A stretch of 21,652 bases of DNA from a virus. The notes under the pieces were generated by a model. The model was given only the letters and a program-made list of their open reading frames with translations, was not told the DNA's origin and did not search any database. Numbering within the stretch: the stretch's first letter is position 1; every line of letters starts with the position of its first letter. A program made the position numbers and the translations under genes. Below, one piece after another: positions 6,918-14,219 of the stretch. Where the stretch lies: the IMG/VR virus record IMGVR_UViG_3300023196_001802, positions 1 to 21,652 of that record; one strand, 5' to 3'.

Positions 6918-7963
6918 TATAGTAGTATGTAATTTAATCCTATAGAGAAGTCATGCCATTCTCTATTCCAGTATCTGTTATATTTACCCTCAGCAAATAT
7001 CCCAAAGTTCTTTGTAAGCTTAGTTCCAAATACAAGTCCTACCCCAAAGTCAACCCATTGGTCGCTGTTGACAAAGTTGTGGTAAGAGTATTCCCCATCT
7101 GTATTAAGATGGTACGGCATCAAGTTGCCCCAGCTATGTACCCAGAAGTCTTTGCTATAGTGGTAGAAGTCATATCCTACAACGAGGGAGTAAACCCATT
7201 GGTCTTGCAGCTCTGATCTTTTAGACGCTACGTAGTCATCTAGCACCTGAGGTATTACTACCTGCTCCCATACTGCGGGGTCATTGGCTACAAGCTCACC
7301 ATCGGGGTTAAAGAACTCACCAGTATTTACATCTATGCTGTATCCTTCTTGCAAAGCAAGTGAGGTGTAGTGTATCTGATCGTTATCAAGCACCCACTCC
7401 TGCAATGGGTCATAGCCGTATGGCTCAGAGATACGCTGCATGATTCCTGCATTGACTGAGAACTTCTTACCAATCTTAGCTCGAGCTCTTTGTGAGCCTT
7501 CGAAGTAGCTAATGTCAGCGAAACCGTCTGCAAGATATTCAGCCTTTACAACCCACCACTCATCTACATATCGTATGAAGTAATCCTGGTCTAGGAAGTT
7601 TCTTCCTTGCTGTCTTCTCCAATCTGCTTCTGCAAGGAATTCAAGTCCGTTGAACTTTCCAACGGTTGCTGCGTCCCCGTACGTTTTCTCAGTGCCATCA
7701 TAGAAAACATTAGCTCTGTTCTCATAGCCAAAACGCGCAATCTTGCGGACCCCAAGCGTAAGAGAGTAGTCAAAGGGTGTTTCAATAATCCCGGTTGTAA
7801 GTGATCCGGTACTGACAGAATATACGTCATCGTCAGATATCGAGTTGCCGCCATTAGCCGCTGCATAGAACGTTGCTCTTCTAAGCACTTTCTTGTAGAA
7901 GTCTCCTTGGGCATAGCTTGTAGTTGAAATTAAAGCTAGGAGTATAGTTAGTATATGCTTCAT
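6917..7963 (-). CDS. Phage-encoded predicted outer-membrane beta-barrel protein
   Basis: The product has 348 residues. Residues 1-18 (MKHILTILLALISTTSYA) form a clear Sec signal peptide with cleavage before QG. The mature part is rich in alternating aromatic and polar residues and glycine, as in transmembrane beta strands: FDYSLTLGVRKIARFGYENR, WWVVKAEYLADGFADISYF, WVYSLVVGYDFYHYS, WVDFGVGLVFGTKL and FGIFAEGKYNRYW. It ends in an aromatic/hydrophobic strand (FSIGLNYILL), typical of barrels recognised by the BAM complex. There are no cysteines. It overlaps the T9SS-protein gene as ATGA and the membrane-protein gene as TAATG. The likely place is the host outer membrane; possible roles are blocking superinfection or altering permeability. 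I recall relatives in marine viral sequences. The barrel call is by pattern, not structure. Confidence 0.78.
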   Translation of the reverse strand: MKHILTILLALISTTSYAQGDFYKKVLRRATFYAAANGGNSISDDDVYSVSTGSLTTGIIETPFDYSLTLGVRKIARFGYENRANVFYDGTEKTYGDAATVGKFNGLEFLAEADWRRQQGRNFLDQDYFIRYVDEWWVVKAEYLADGFADISYFEGSQRARAKIGKKFSVNAGIMQRISEPYGYDPLQEWVLDNDQIHYTSLALQEGYSIDVNTGEFFNPDGELVANDPAVWEQVVIPQVLDDYVASKRSELQDQWVYSLVVGYDFYHYSKDFWVHSWGNLMPYHLNTDGEYSYHNFVNSDQWVDFGVGLVFGTKLTKNFGIFAEGKYNRYWNREWHDFSIGLNYILL

Positions 7964-10371
7964 TGCTTTACGATTGTTTGTTTAACTACTCTTCCCTTGT
8001 AGTTGACTATAACAGTGTACACACCTGCAGCAGGCAATTCAATCTGAGAGTCAGAGCTCATTAATACCTTTTGGCCCGTAGAGTTGTACACAGTAGTCAA
8101 GGTACCCTCAGGGGCTTGTATGTTAATGTAGTCTCTGGTTGGGTTAGGGTATACTCTGACTTGGTCTACATACGACGGTACATTGGTTATCCCATCTCCG
8201 CAGTACCCGTACATTTCTACGCATACATCATCCCATCCTATTTCACAGCAGTAGGGGTCAACAGATATAACCCATGCATAGCACTGGTCATTTAACCAGT
8301 ATGGTTCTCCAGGCCCTGTAATACATCCAGCATCGTAGAAGCATTGGGTTGATGTGTTGGCCTCGCCGTCGTAGTTGTAGGCGTCTGGGTCCATACATCC
8401 TTCTAGTATGGCTATGCAGCTGTTGTTGTCTACGTTTGCTTCAGGCTCGTAGTTCAATGCGTATTGATCAGTGCACCCAAAGATTGCAAGTGTTTGACAG
8501 CTGCCGTCATCGTAATCAGCGTCAAAGCCCTGCGTGTAGTATTCTAAGTACCCTGCCTGACCACACCCAGGATTGTAGTAGCATGTACTATCCCCACTGT
8601 TAACATTAGGATTAAAGTTAAATGCTAGGCTATCTGTACATCCGTATGAGAATGGTATACAGCTGTTACCGCAGTATGGAGTTACTGAGTAGGTGTTGGG
8701 GAATGGGATCATGCTCCACTGAGGTACATTAATCAGTGTGTCCCCTGTTGGTCCTTCGAGCATGAACCCACATTGTGCTATTTGATTTTGTGACTGTGGT
8801 GTTGTAAAGAAGAATATCTCAATATCCTGCTGGGCTGACAGAACTATATCGAAGACCTCTTCGTTACCGTCATTAGGCCCCATCTGATATTGTGGGGATA
8901 GTTCACCGTTTTGGTACACACCCAACCAGCTACCAAACCATCCGTCGCCTACCCCGTCTGTAATGGTGAGGGTGTAGAAGCAGGAGTCTATGGCATTCTC
9001 TGTGTTGGCCAGAGAGTCGTAGTTAAAGTAGGAGTCGTCTGTGCACCCGTAAACTTTTAGGGTCTCACACAATAGGTCTACAGCTACAGTTGCGTCTGGG
9101 TTGTATTCTAGATAATCTGGGTTACCGCATCCTAGTATGTCTTCTATGGTTGTGCATAGTGGTGTGTTAAATGTGGAGGATGCACTGTACCCAAAGTCAG
9201 CTACAGGTAAAGACCACAGTGTGTCTTCGCACGCAGTAACCGATGCCGTCCCATCTTGACCGCCCCATTGTGATGCCCCTAATCCATCCCCATAGCTATC
9301 GTTAAGTACAATCTCTAGCTCATCACCTGTAGTAGCACAGGTAGAAAACAAGAGTGGTATCCCTACAATGTCGTCAGAGAGTTGACCTATAGATACGTCT
9401 ATGATCTCTTCGTCTGTGGTAAGGTTGTGTATGCTAAAGCTTGTTTCTCCTGGGTAGTTGTCAAGTACAAGCGTAGTGGTTATCTCTGTCTCCCAGGGCT
9501 CACATTGTATAGTAAGTCCTGTACATGATCCGTTCTCGAAATTGGCCCATGGATTCCAGTTAGATGCTTCGGGATTTGTACAGCCTGGTATTGCTCCACA
9601 CGGTAGGCAGCTCTCCCAGCAGAATGGGGGTAGAGTCATAGGCCCTTCTACATTGATGGTCCTATTTACAAATCCGTTCTCGTCAAACAAAAAACAAGGA
9701 GACTCAAGAACACCTACGGGCTGTTCCTGAACCTCCCATGCGTCTGCAGAAAACTTCCACAGGTGTTGTCCTTGTGGCATGGGGACTGTTACCTCCCACA
9801 CCCCGTCACCATCTTCATCACTCATTGCCCAGCAGTTACCACACCATCCATTTACTGAGGAGTTAACCTCTGGGATGTCTATCTCTGGTGGGTGTGGTCC
9901 ATTCAGATCTAGTCGGAAGGTTACGTCATAGACACAGTCATCGCTTTCAAAGAATGCATCGGGATTGTAGTTGTTTGCCTGTGGGTCTGCACATCCATAT
10001 GATGGTGGGGGACACGGCAGTAGATCAAAGAATACTACGAGCTGGCTAGTGTTAAAGTCGTAGTAGTAGTCATTGAGACCGCATGCATTGCTTATCCCAA
10101 TCCATCCTTCCCCAAAGTCACAGCAAATACCATCCCCGAAAGAATCATCAACTACTAGGTTGTATTCTCCTGGAGGTAGTTCTATAAGCTGTTGTACATA
10201 TTGAAAAGCTTCTGTGTATGGACCACCTGATGCAAACGTGCTATCCCCCTGTACGATTGACCATGTGGTCTCAGGTGAGTACTGGTCTGCCTGCAGCTCT
10301 AGATTAATCCAGCTCTGACCTAACAACAAGTTAGACAGTCCTATAAATAGTATGGTAAGAAAATTCTTCAT
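7960..10371 (-). CDS. Secreted Cys-repeat protein with type IX secretion (Por) sorting domain
   Basis: The product has 803 residues from the ATG at 10371, which gives a TAATG junction; an ATG two codons upstream (10377) is an alternative. Residues 1-19 (MKNFLTILFIGLSNLLLGQ) are a signal peptide. The body holds eight copies of a 'GC.D..A.NYNP.A....SC' cysteine repeat (from about residue 126 to 678) and three 'D.-GDG' motifs (VDDSFGDGICCDFGEGW, LNDSYGDGLG, ITDGVGDGWFG). A region near 150-225 resembles starch-binding-like E-set folds (NGWCGNCWAMSDEDGDGVWE), and near 707-724 there is DPYCCEIGWDDVCVEMYGYC. The last 70 residues are a classic T9SS type A sorting domain: RVYPNPTRDYINI, TVYNSTGQKVL, then AAGVYTVIV and KQTIVKQ. 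It should be exported to the outer surface by the host type IX system. Such domains are normal for Bacteroidota proteins and unusual for a phage. Confidence 0.88.
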   Translation of the reverse strand: MKNFLTILFIGLSNLLLGQSWINLELQADQYSPETTWSIVQGDSTFASGGPYTEAFQYVQQLIELPPGEYNLVVDDSFGDGICCDFGEGWIGISNACGLNDYYYDFNTSQLVVFFDLLPCPPPSYGCADPQANNYNPDAFFESDDCVYDVTFRLDLNGPHPPEIDIPEVNSSVNGWCGNCWAMSDEDGDGVWEVTVPMPQGQHLWKFSADAWEVQEQPVGVLESPCFLFDENGFVNRTINVEGPMTLPPFCWESCLPCGAIPGCTNPEASNWNPWANFENGSCTGLTIQCEPWETEITTTLVLDNYPGETSFSIHNLTTDEEIIDVSIGQLSDDIVGIPLLFSTCATTGDELEIVLNDSYGDGLGASQWGGQDGTASVTACEDTLWSLPVADFGYSASSTFNTPLCTTIEDILGCGNPDYLEYNPDATVAVDLLCETLKVYGCTDDSYFNYDSLANTENAIDSCFYTLTITDGVGDGWFGSWLGVYQNGELSPQYQMGPNDGNEEVFDIVLSAQQDIEIFFFTTPQSQNQIAQCGFMLEGPTGDTLINVPQWSMIPFPNTYSVTPYCGNSCIPFSYGCTDSLAFNFNPNVNSGDSTCYYNPGCGQAGYLEYYTQGFDADYDDGSCQTLAIFGCTDQYALNYEPEANVDNNSCIAILEGCMDPDAYNYDGEANTSTQCFYDAGCITGPGEPYWLNDQCYAWVISVDPYCCEIGWDDVCVEMYGYCGDGITNVPSYVDQVRVYPNPTRDYINIQAPEGTLTTVYNSTGQKVLMSSDSQIELPAAGVYTVIVNYKGRVVKQTIVKQ
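7963..8160 (-). other. T9SS type A C-terminal sorting domain (coding segment)
   Basis: This 66-codon segment encodes the C-terminal domain of the secreted Cys-repeat protein. Diagnostic elements in order are YPNP with following DYINI, a VYNSTGQKVL strand pair, an AAGVYTVIV strand, and a basic KGRVVKQTIVKQ end. These match the Por secretion C-terminal sorting family known from Flavobacteriia and Porphyromonas, where the domain is removed and the protein attached to the cell surface after passing the outer membrane. In the phage it predicts recognition by host PorU/PorV-type components. Confidence 0.85.
8341..9996 (-). repeat. Eight in-frame copies of a GC.D..A.NYNP.A cysteine repeat
   Basis: The encoded repeats begin at about residues 126, 263, 414, 442, 577, 602, 632 and 658 of the secreted protein. 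Clear examples are GCADPQANNYNP, GCTNPEASNWNP, GCTDSLAFNFNP, GCTDQYALNYEP and GCMDPDAYNYDG, each closed by a cysteine 18-22 residues after the first. Some copies (GCGNPDYLEYNP, GCGQAGYLEYYT) have diverged. Spacing is irregular because other domains are inserted between copies, so this is a protein-level repeat and not a tandem DNA repeat. The same unit occurs in T9SS-exported proteins of marine Bacteroidota and in the giant protein at 17018-21652. Confidence 0.75.
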
Positions 10372-10643
10372 TAGCATCTACATCTCCACTTTCTAAGTGC
10401 TTTGTTAATACGTGAGTTGGGATCTCTTTTTCCTTTAGAGCCTGTTCTTTTTGCTTTCATCCCACACATACGAGAGCAGAATGATTTACGTCTGGACTTC
10501 TTCTTACCTGTGGGGTTCTTCTCTGTAACAGCCATAGATAGTTTACTACCTGGATTGGCTTTACGATAAGAAGCAATGCCCTTTCGGTTTAGTCCTCCTG
10601 ATGGGTTCTTACCCTCTTTCCGTGTCCATGCTGCGCTTGCCAT
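10371..10643 (-). CDS. Small basic conserved marine-phage protein, 90 residues
   Basis: The product has 90 residues from the ATG at 10643. The N-terminus reads ASAAWTRKEGKNPSGGLNRK, the middle RRKSFCSRMCGMKAK, and the C-terminus DPNSRINKALRKWRC. I recognise this order (AW.RKEGKNP.GGLN, SFC.RM.GM, DP.SRINK.LR.W.C) from a widespread domain of unknown function in marine tailed phages, where it can also be fused to larger proteins. About a third of the residues are Lys or Arg and there are four cysteines. There is no signal peptide. It lies between the 84-residue gene and the T9SS-protein gene, overlapping the latter by one base. A nucleic-acid or structural role is inferred only from charge. Confidence 0.78.
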   Translation of the reverse strand: MASAAWTRKEGKNPSGGLNRKGIASYRKANPGSKLSMAVTEKNPTGKKKSRRKSFCSRMCGMKAKRTGSKGKRDPNSRINKALRKWRCRC

Positions 10644-10645
10644 GA

Positions 10646-10900
10646 TTATAAGCCATCTAGATATGCCTGCGTGTCAGCTATGTACCAGCCTTGCGCTTCA
10701 TCGGTTAGTATTGTTCTTATCTGCGAGTGAGTGTATTCAGCCTTACCGTCTAGGAATGACGGAGTGCTGCCATCAAACTTTACAAATGTTTTGCTGTTGT
10801 CAAGGTTGTAACGCAGGGTATCTGCAGAGTCCTCACGTACTTGTGAGAAGTCTACAGAGCTTACCTCGCTTGCGTCTATGATTACGTACTTCGTTGCCAT
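10646..10900 (-). CDS. Conserved small phage protein of unknown function, 84 residues
   Basis: The product has 84 residues from the ATG at 10900 (TAATG junction with the lectin-like gene) to the TAA at 10646. It begins ATKYVIIDASEVSSVDFSQV and contains SADTLRYNLDNSKTFVKFDG and YTHSQIRTILT, ending in an IADTQAYL segment. I recall near-identical short proteins in marine phage genomes, always uncharacterised. The protein is acidic, cysteine-free, and predicted soluble with mixed strands and helices. Its position between a lectin-like virion gene and small basic genes suggests a virion-associated or fibre-accessory role, but nothing in the sequence fixes a function. Confidence 0.75.
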   Translation of the reverse strand: MATKYVIIDASEVSSVDFSQVREDSADTLRYNLDNSKTFVKFDGSTPSFLDGKAEYTHSQIRTILTDEAQGWYIADTQAYLDGL

Positions 10901-11676
10901 TATATTCTAGTATCTGAGCTCCAGAAGTTTGCAGTAGGATTTATAGCATTAAGATCGTTATTGCTATTACCAGAGCTATCTGACAAAGCAGTACCTGATC
11001 CTTCCTCTATCTTGTAGTAAGTTTCTAGGTCATCAGAAGAAACGTAGTTTCCTGAGTCTGCTGTAAGATCTGGGTAGTTGTCGTAAATCTCTGTAATCTC
11101 AGCAGATGTTAGTACACTGGTCCAAGAAAACAATCTATCAAATCTAAAGTTATAGAAGGCTATGTTCAGGAACGTGCCCATAGTAAACTTACCTGGCGTT
11201 GCTTTGTTGTCTTCGGATGCAGGCCACGCAGCCGCAGCATTAGCAGTTTGTTCAACTTTGTTGACGTAGCATTTTAAGTCTCGGTTCGTGTCATTGGTTC
11301 CTGTAATAACAATGTCGTACCAAGTTCCTGTAGAAAAGTTTGTATCCCATGTCTCACTACCATTACGAGTTGGGCTAGTTCTAGCGAAAGAAAATTGTAG
11401 ATCACCTCCTGAGTTTACTACGATCCACAAGTAATTGCTTGAATTACCTGTGAAACTTATAGTCGAATTAAGAGCATCAAGCTTTAGAGAAAAGTGTATA
11501 GAGAATGGTTCGTTAGCAGCAACAACCTTTAGCCAACTGACTGATAGATTGGTTGATCTTATTGTGTCATTAGTCCCATCCAAGTACGCAGAATAGTTCT
11601 GTGTCTCAGCAGGTAGCCCACCAAACAATGTAGGGTGCGAAGTATCCTCAGCTGTATGTAGGCCTAGACCAATCAT
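10900..11676 (-). CDS. LamG/concanavalin-like lectin-domain protein (candidate receptor-binding component)
   Basis: The product has 258 residues without a signal peptide. The pattern is that of a LamG-type jelly roll: an opening strand YSAYLDGTNDTIRS at 28-41, FSIHFSLKLDA at 58-68, a central TGTWYDIVITGTNDTNRDLK with CYVNKV at about 115-141, and a closing NIAFYNFRFDRLFSWTSVLT at 168-187 followed by SAEITEIYDNY. After it comes a YYKIEEGSGTALSDSSGNSN segment, typical of LamG-containing proteins. Such domains bind glycans or proteins and are common in phage adhesion modules. It overlaps the upstream gene as ATGA and the downstream gene as TAATG. With no export signal, it is most likely part of the virion; glycan binding is inferred. 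Confidence 0.78.
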   Translation of the reverse strand: MIGLGLHTAEDTSHPTLFGGLPAETQNYSAYLDGTNDTIRSTNLSVSWLKVVAANEPFSIHFSLKLDALNSTISFTGNSSNYLWIVVNSGGDLQFSFARTSPTRNGSETWDTNFSTGTWYDIVITGTNDTNRDLKCYVNKVEQTANAAAAWPASEDNKATPGKFTMGTFLNIAFYNFRFDRLFSWTSVLTSAEITEIYDNYPDLTADSGNYVSSDDLETYYKIEEGSGTALSDSSGNSNNDLNAINPTANFWSSDTRI

Positions 11677-12134
11677 CCCAAGTATGCTACTACTTTACCT
11701 GATGCCAGTGTGAAGCTGCTGTACCTACCGTACAAGGTCATTCCCTTTGGGAAGGTGATGCTATCTGTATTTGCACCACCCCCACCTGAAGCAACACCTG
11801 CACCTGTTGCATCATCATCTAGGTATAAGTTTTCAGTGCTAGCTACCAAGCCTCCTGCAGCCGAAGCAAAAACAGTGTCTTCTAGAAATTGTATAGCTAC
11901 AAATTTCAAAGAACCTGATCCAGCTGTAGCAATTACGTTAGCAGTCCCTGTAACCAAGATGCACCCACTCTGTCCAAATGCTCTTGCATTGTGCTGAGTT
12001 ACTTCTGATTGAGTGGTGTTGTTAGAGCTTTTAGATGCTGCACCATCAGTTTGTATAGTTGCCAAGCTTGTGTTAGTTGCTTCCTGCTTAGTGCTTAACC
12101 TTTCTAAGAGCCTGTCTGTTGTTGTATTAGCCAT
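11673..12134 (-). CDS. Small Thr/Ser/Gly-rich structural-type protein
   Basis: The product has 153 residues starting with ATG at 12134, two bases after the stop of the adaptor-type gene. The N-terminal 50 residues are helical and Gln/Thr/Ser-rich (LLERLSTKQEATNTSLATIQ), like the trimerising stems of small fibre or decoration proteins. The rest is beta-rich with a short Gly tract (ASGGGGANTD) and a C-terminal FPKGMTLYGRYSSFTLASGK that resembles the closing beta region of small phage surface proteins. There is one Cys, no signal peptide and no membrane span. It directly precedes the lectin-like protein and may form part of the same appendage. The role is inferred from position and composition. 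Confidence 0.72.
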   Translation of the reverse strand: MANTTTDRLLERLSTKQEATNTSLATIQTDGAASKSSNNTTQSEVTQHNARAFGQSGCILVTGTANVIATAGSGSLKFVAIQFLEDTVFASAAGGLVASTENLYLDDDATGAGVASGGGGANTDSITFPKGMTLYGRYSSFTLASGKVVAYLG

Positions 12135-12136
12135 AA

Positions 12137-12799
12137 TTAGTCTTGTTGTCTATCGTTAGTTGTATCATTAACACCCCCAGATAGGAGTGCCAGTTCGCCT
12201 GCTGCCATTCCGGCTGTTATAGCAGACACCATATCCATGGGGAGTGGGAAGTCAGAGTATTCATCATAACAATTCCCATCATTACATGTGGCAAAGTTTG
12301 ATACACTTTCAGGGTCTTCGAATACCCCCCTAATATTAATTGCCTCTAACCCCTTAGGTTCGTACACGTAAATATACTCATCAATGATGTAATATTTAGT
12401 ATGCCTAGAAGTATATTTATCGTACGGAAGAAACTCTATCTCGTAGGCTTCTATCTTAGGTATAGTACCTGTTCCATTGGGTTTACCTATGAAGGTAAAT
12501 GCATCAGATAAGTTGAACCTTACAGTCTTAGGTAACTTTCGTTTGGTCCTGTAGACTGGACAGTCCTGTGGGAGATTGCAGCACTTACTTGCGTCAACAC
12601 GTTCTAGATCTATACACCCCAAGTCTTGCTCAAGGTGATTAGAGACATAGCCATTTCTAGCATAGTCTCTACGTATGAACATAGCACGATAGTGCTTTAT
12701 GTTGAACTTTATCTGTTCGATAGATATAAGCTCGTCGTTGCTAGACCTACCCCCTCGGAGTAGATTTAGAATGTTGTATGCAATCTCATCTAGGGTCAT
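12137..12799 (-). CDS. crAss-like head-tail adaptor/ring-type virion protein
   Basis: The product has 220 residues. The N-terminus (TLDEIAYNILNLLRGGRSSN, followed by ISIEQIKFNIKHYRAMFIRR) is a pattern I recall from the conserved adaptor or ring protein of crAss-like phages, where an all-helical N-terminal region packs under the portal. A middle beta region follows (PKTVRFNLSDAFTFIGK, YYIIDEYIYVYEPKGLEAIN, IRGVFEDPE). The end has PLPMDMVSAITAGMAAGELA, a helix typical of such connectors. A Cys group CCNLPQDC occurs near residues 73-80. There is no signal peptide. The ATGA overlap with the small acidic gene upstream implies co-translation. The family call is moderately firm; the precise ring position is not assignable. 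Confidence 0.8.
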   Translation of the reverse strand: MTLDEIAYNILNLLRGGRSSNDELISIEQIKFNIKHYRAMFIRRDYARNGYVSNHLEQDLGCIDLERVDASKCCNLPQDCPVYRTKRKLPKTVRFNLSDAFTFIGKPNGTGTIPKIEAYEIEFLPYDKYTSRHTKYYIIDEYIYVYEPKGLEAINIRGVFEDPESVSNFATCNDGNCYDEYSDFPLPMDMVSAITAGMAAGELALLSGGVNDTTNDRQQD

Positions 12800-13080
12800 T
12801 GATGCTTTTCTTTCGCACTGATCAGCTCAGCACACTTTTCGTATTCTTCGTTCTCTTCAAAGTACTTTATTATATCGTCAATGACCATCCTGAATGTCTC
12901 AGGAGCAGAAGGATCGAAGGGTAGGAATATCATGTCCGGGCTCTTGGATAGGAGCTCAGTCACAGATACTCTACCTGTGGCGATAGCATACGCATTGCGA
13001 TATGCCTCGTCTAAGATCTCAATCTCCTCTTCTACGGAGGAGACGAAATCGTCATCATCTATGTCGTCAAATTCTAACAT
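12796..13080 (-). CDS. Small acidic conserved phage protein, 94 residues
   Basis: I place the start at the ATG at 13080, giving 94 residues and a 14-base overlap with the metallophosphoesterase gene. A longer open frame reaches back to 13227, but it would overlap the conserved C-terminus of that enzyme by 161 bases and its extra N-terminus looks like shadow sequence. The protein begins MLEFDDIDDDDFVSSVEEEI, very acidic, and ends with FLPFDPSAPETFRMVIDDII followed by a helix EYEKCAELI. I recall the latter arrangement in short uncharacterised proteins of Bacteroidota phages. It is predicted helical and soluble. Its function is unknown; it sits directly before the adaptor-type gene and shares an ATGA with it. 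Confidence 0.72.
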   Translation of the reverse strand: MLEFDDIDDDDFVSSVEEEIEILDEAYRNAYAIATGRVSVTELLSKSPDMIFLPFDPSAPETFRMVIDDIIKYFEENEEYEKCAELISAKEKHQ

Positions 13081-14203
13081 TTGTCTGTAAATAGCCTTCA
13101 AGTCCTTTGAACTTATTCCATATATATGCTTGCCCTGTTCGTTTAGCCTCATACCCCATCTGCTTGTGCCATTCATCGTTAGGACAAATAGATGGTATGA
13201 AGCGTACTTTGATACCTCTGTACTCATTCACCATTTCTTTGTGAAGATGCCCACAGTGTACTTCACGATGTGATGTACGCGCAAACATTTCTGGGTTTTC
13301 AGTCGCCATAATGAGTGGCATGTCTGCAGGCTTCTCCTTGTCGCCGTGAGTAAACATCAACATGTTCTTGCCGTACTCGTAGTACTTGCGAGAACTGTAG
13401 CTGTTATCCACAGTAACATCGGCATCATTCCTGTACCATCCTGCGAGCACATCTCCTGCATAGAACATGCGCTCGTAATCGTGGTTACCTGATATGACAA
13501 TGATATCTACAGGAGCCTTCTCTTTCAAGAAGTCTATTGCTGTAGTCATCAGTTGCCAGTATCCTCTGAAAGTATCCTTCCACCCTCCGGAGTCCTGTTG
13601 TGGAGTCCCTTTGGTGGTGGTACCTCTCATACCCTCTGAGTTCATTCCGTCGTTGCCGACTGGGAGTATGAACCTTTCTATCTCAAGTCCTGATGCCTTG
13701 CGTACTAGATCTTGCACGGCCATCATGTATTCGTCTTCAACCTGTGTTAGGCTCAAGTCATGAAGTTTGCCGTAGTGAATGTCCGGTAGTGATATCTCAT
13801 ATGCTACAGGATTAATGATTGGTTTACGAAGCTTCCTAGGAGCACTGGGGCTATAGGTTGCTGCGAATTGTTCAATCTCTTGTTTAATGGATTCAACACT
13901 CATTGACTCTCCCTTAGTAACGACAGAGAATCTCTGCTGTCCAGACACTGTCTGCCAGAACTTTACGCTAGATACATCAGACTGGCTGATGCCGTTTTTG
14001 TCAAGGAACTGTTCGAATTCATTAATAACGTTATCGCTATCGTTATCGTTGTCTTCTGTGTTACGAGCCAGCTTTCTGGCTTCGTAGAGTGCTGTCTCAC
14101 AATCTTCAATCGGGCAATTAAGTCTCTCAGATAGTACGTCAGCGCTCTTTTTAAGATATCCTGCCTTTTCGGACAGGAAATCTTTGATTTCATTTACGGT
14201 CAT
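13067..14203 (-). CDS. Calcineurin-like metallophosphoesterase
   Basis: The product has 378 residues. Residues 1-125 are a helical N-terminal region unrelated to the catalytic core. The core carries the ordered metal-binding motifs of the calcineurin-like family: DIH at 141-143, VGNDGMN at 182-188, SGNHDYER at 238-245, THGD at 285-288 and CGHLH at 317-321. A TTTKGTPQQD segment at 195-204 is seen in phage members of the family. This should be a dimetal phosphoesterase or nuclease; the substrate cannot be read from sequence. There is no signal peptide. It lies in the virion/lysis block between the holin-like gene and the adaptor-type gene, with a 16-base gap upstream. Roles in DNA processing or host nucleotide control are possible. 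Confidence 0.88.
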   Translation of the reverse strand: MTVNEIKDFLSEKAGYLKKSADVLSERLNCPIEDCETALYEARKLARNTEDNDNDSDNVINEFEQFLDKNGISQSDVSSVKFWQTVSGQQRFSVVTKGESMSVESIKQEIEQFAATYSPSAPRKLRKPIINPVAYEISLPDIHYGKLHDLSLTQVEDEYMMAVQDLVRKASGLEIERFILPVGNDGMNSEGMRGTTTKGTPQQDSGGWKDTFRGYWQLMTTAIDFLKEKAPVDIIVISGNHDYERMFYAGDVLAGWYRNDADVTVDNSYSSRKYYEYGKNMLMFTHGDKEKPADMPLIMATENPEMFARTSHREVHCGHLHKEMVNEYRGIKVRFIPSICPNDEWHKQMGYEAKRTGQAYIWNKFKGLEGYLQTNVRI

Positions 14204-14219
14204 GTGTTTGGTTTGTACA

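Noticed and set aside
13081-13227. Upstream extension of the small acidic gene to a start at 13227
   Set aside because: It would overlap the conserved C-terminus of the metallophosphoesterase by 161 bases. The internal ATG at 13080 gives a short overlap like those of other junctions.
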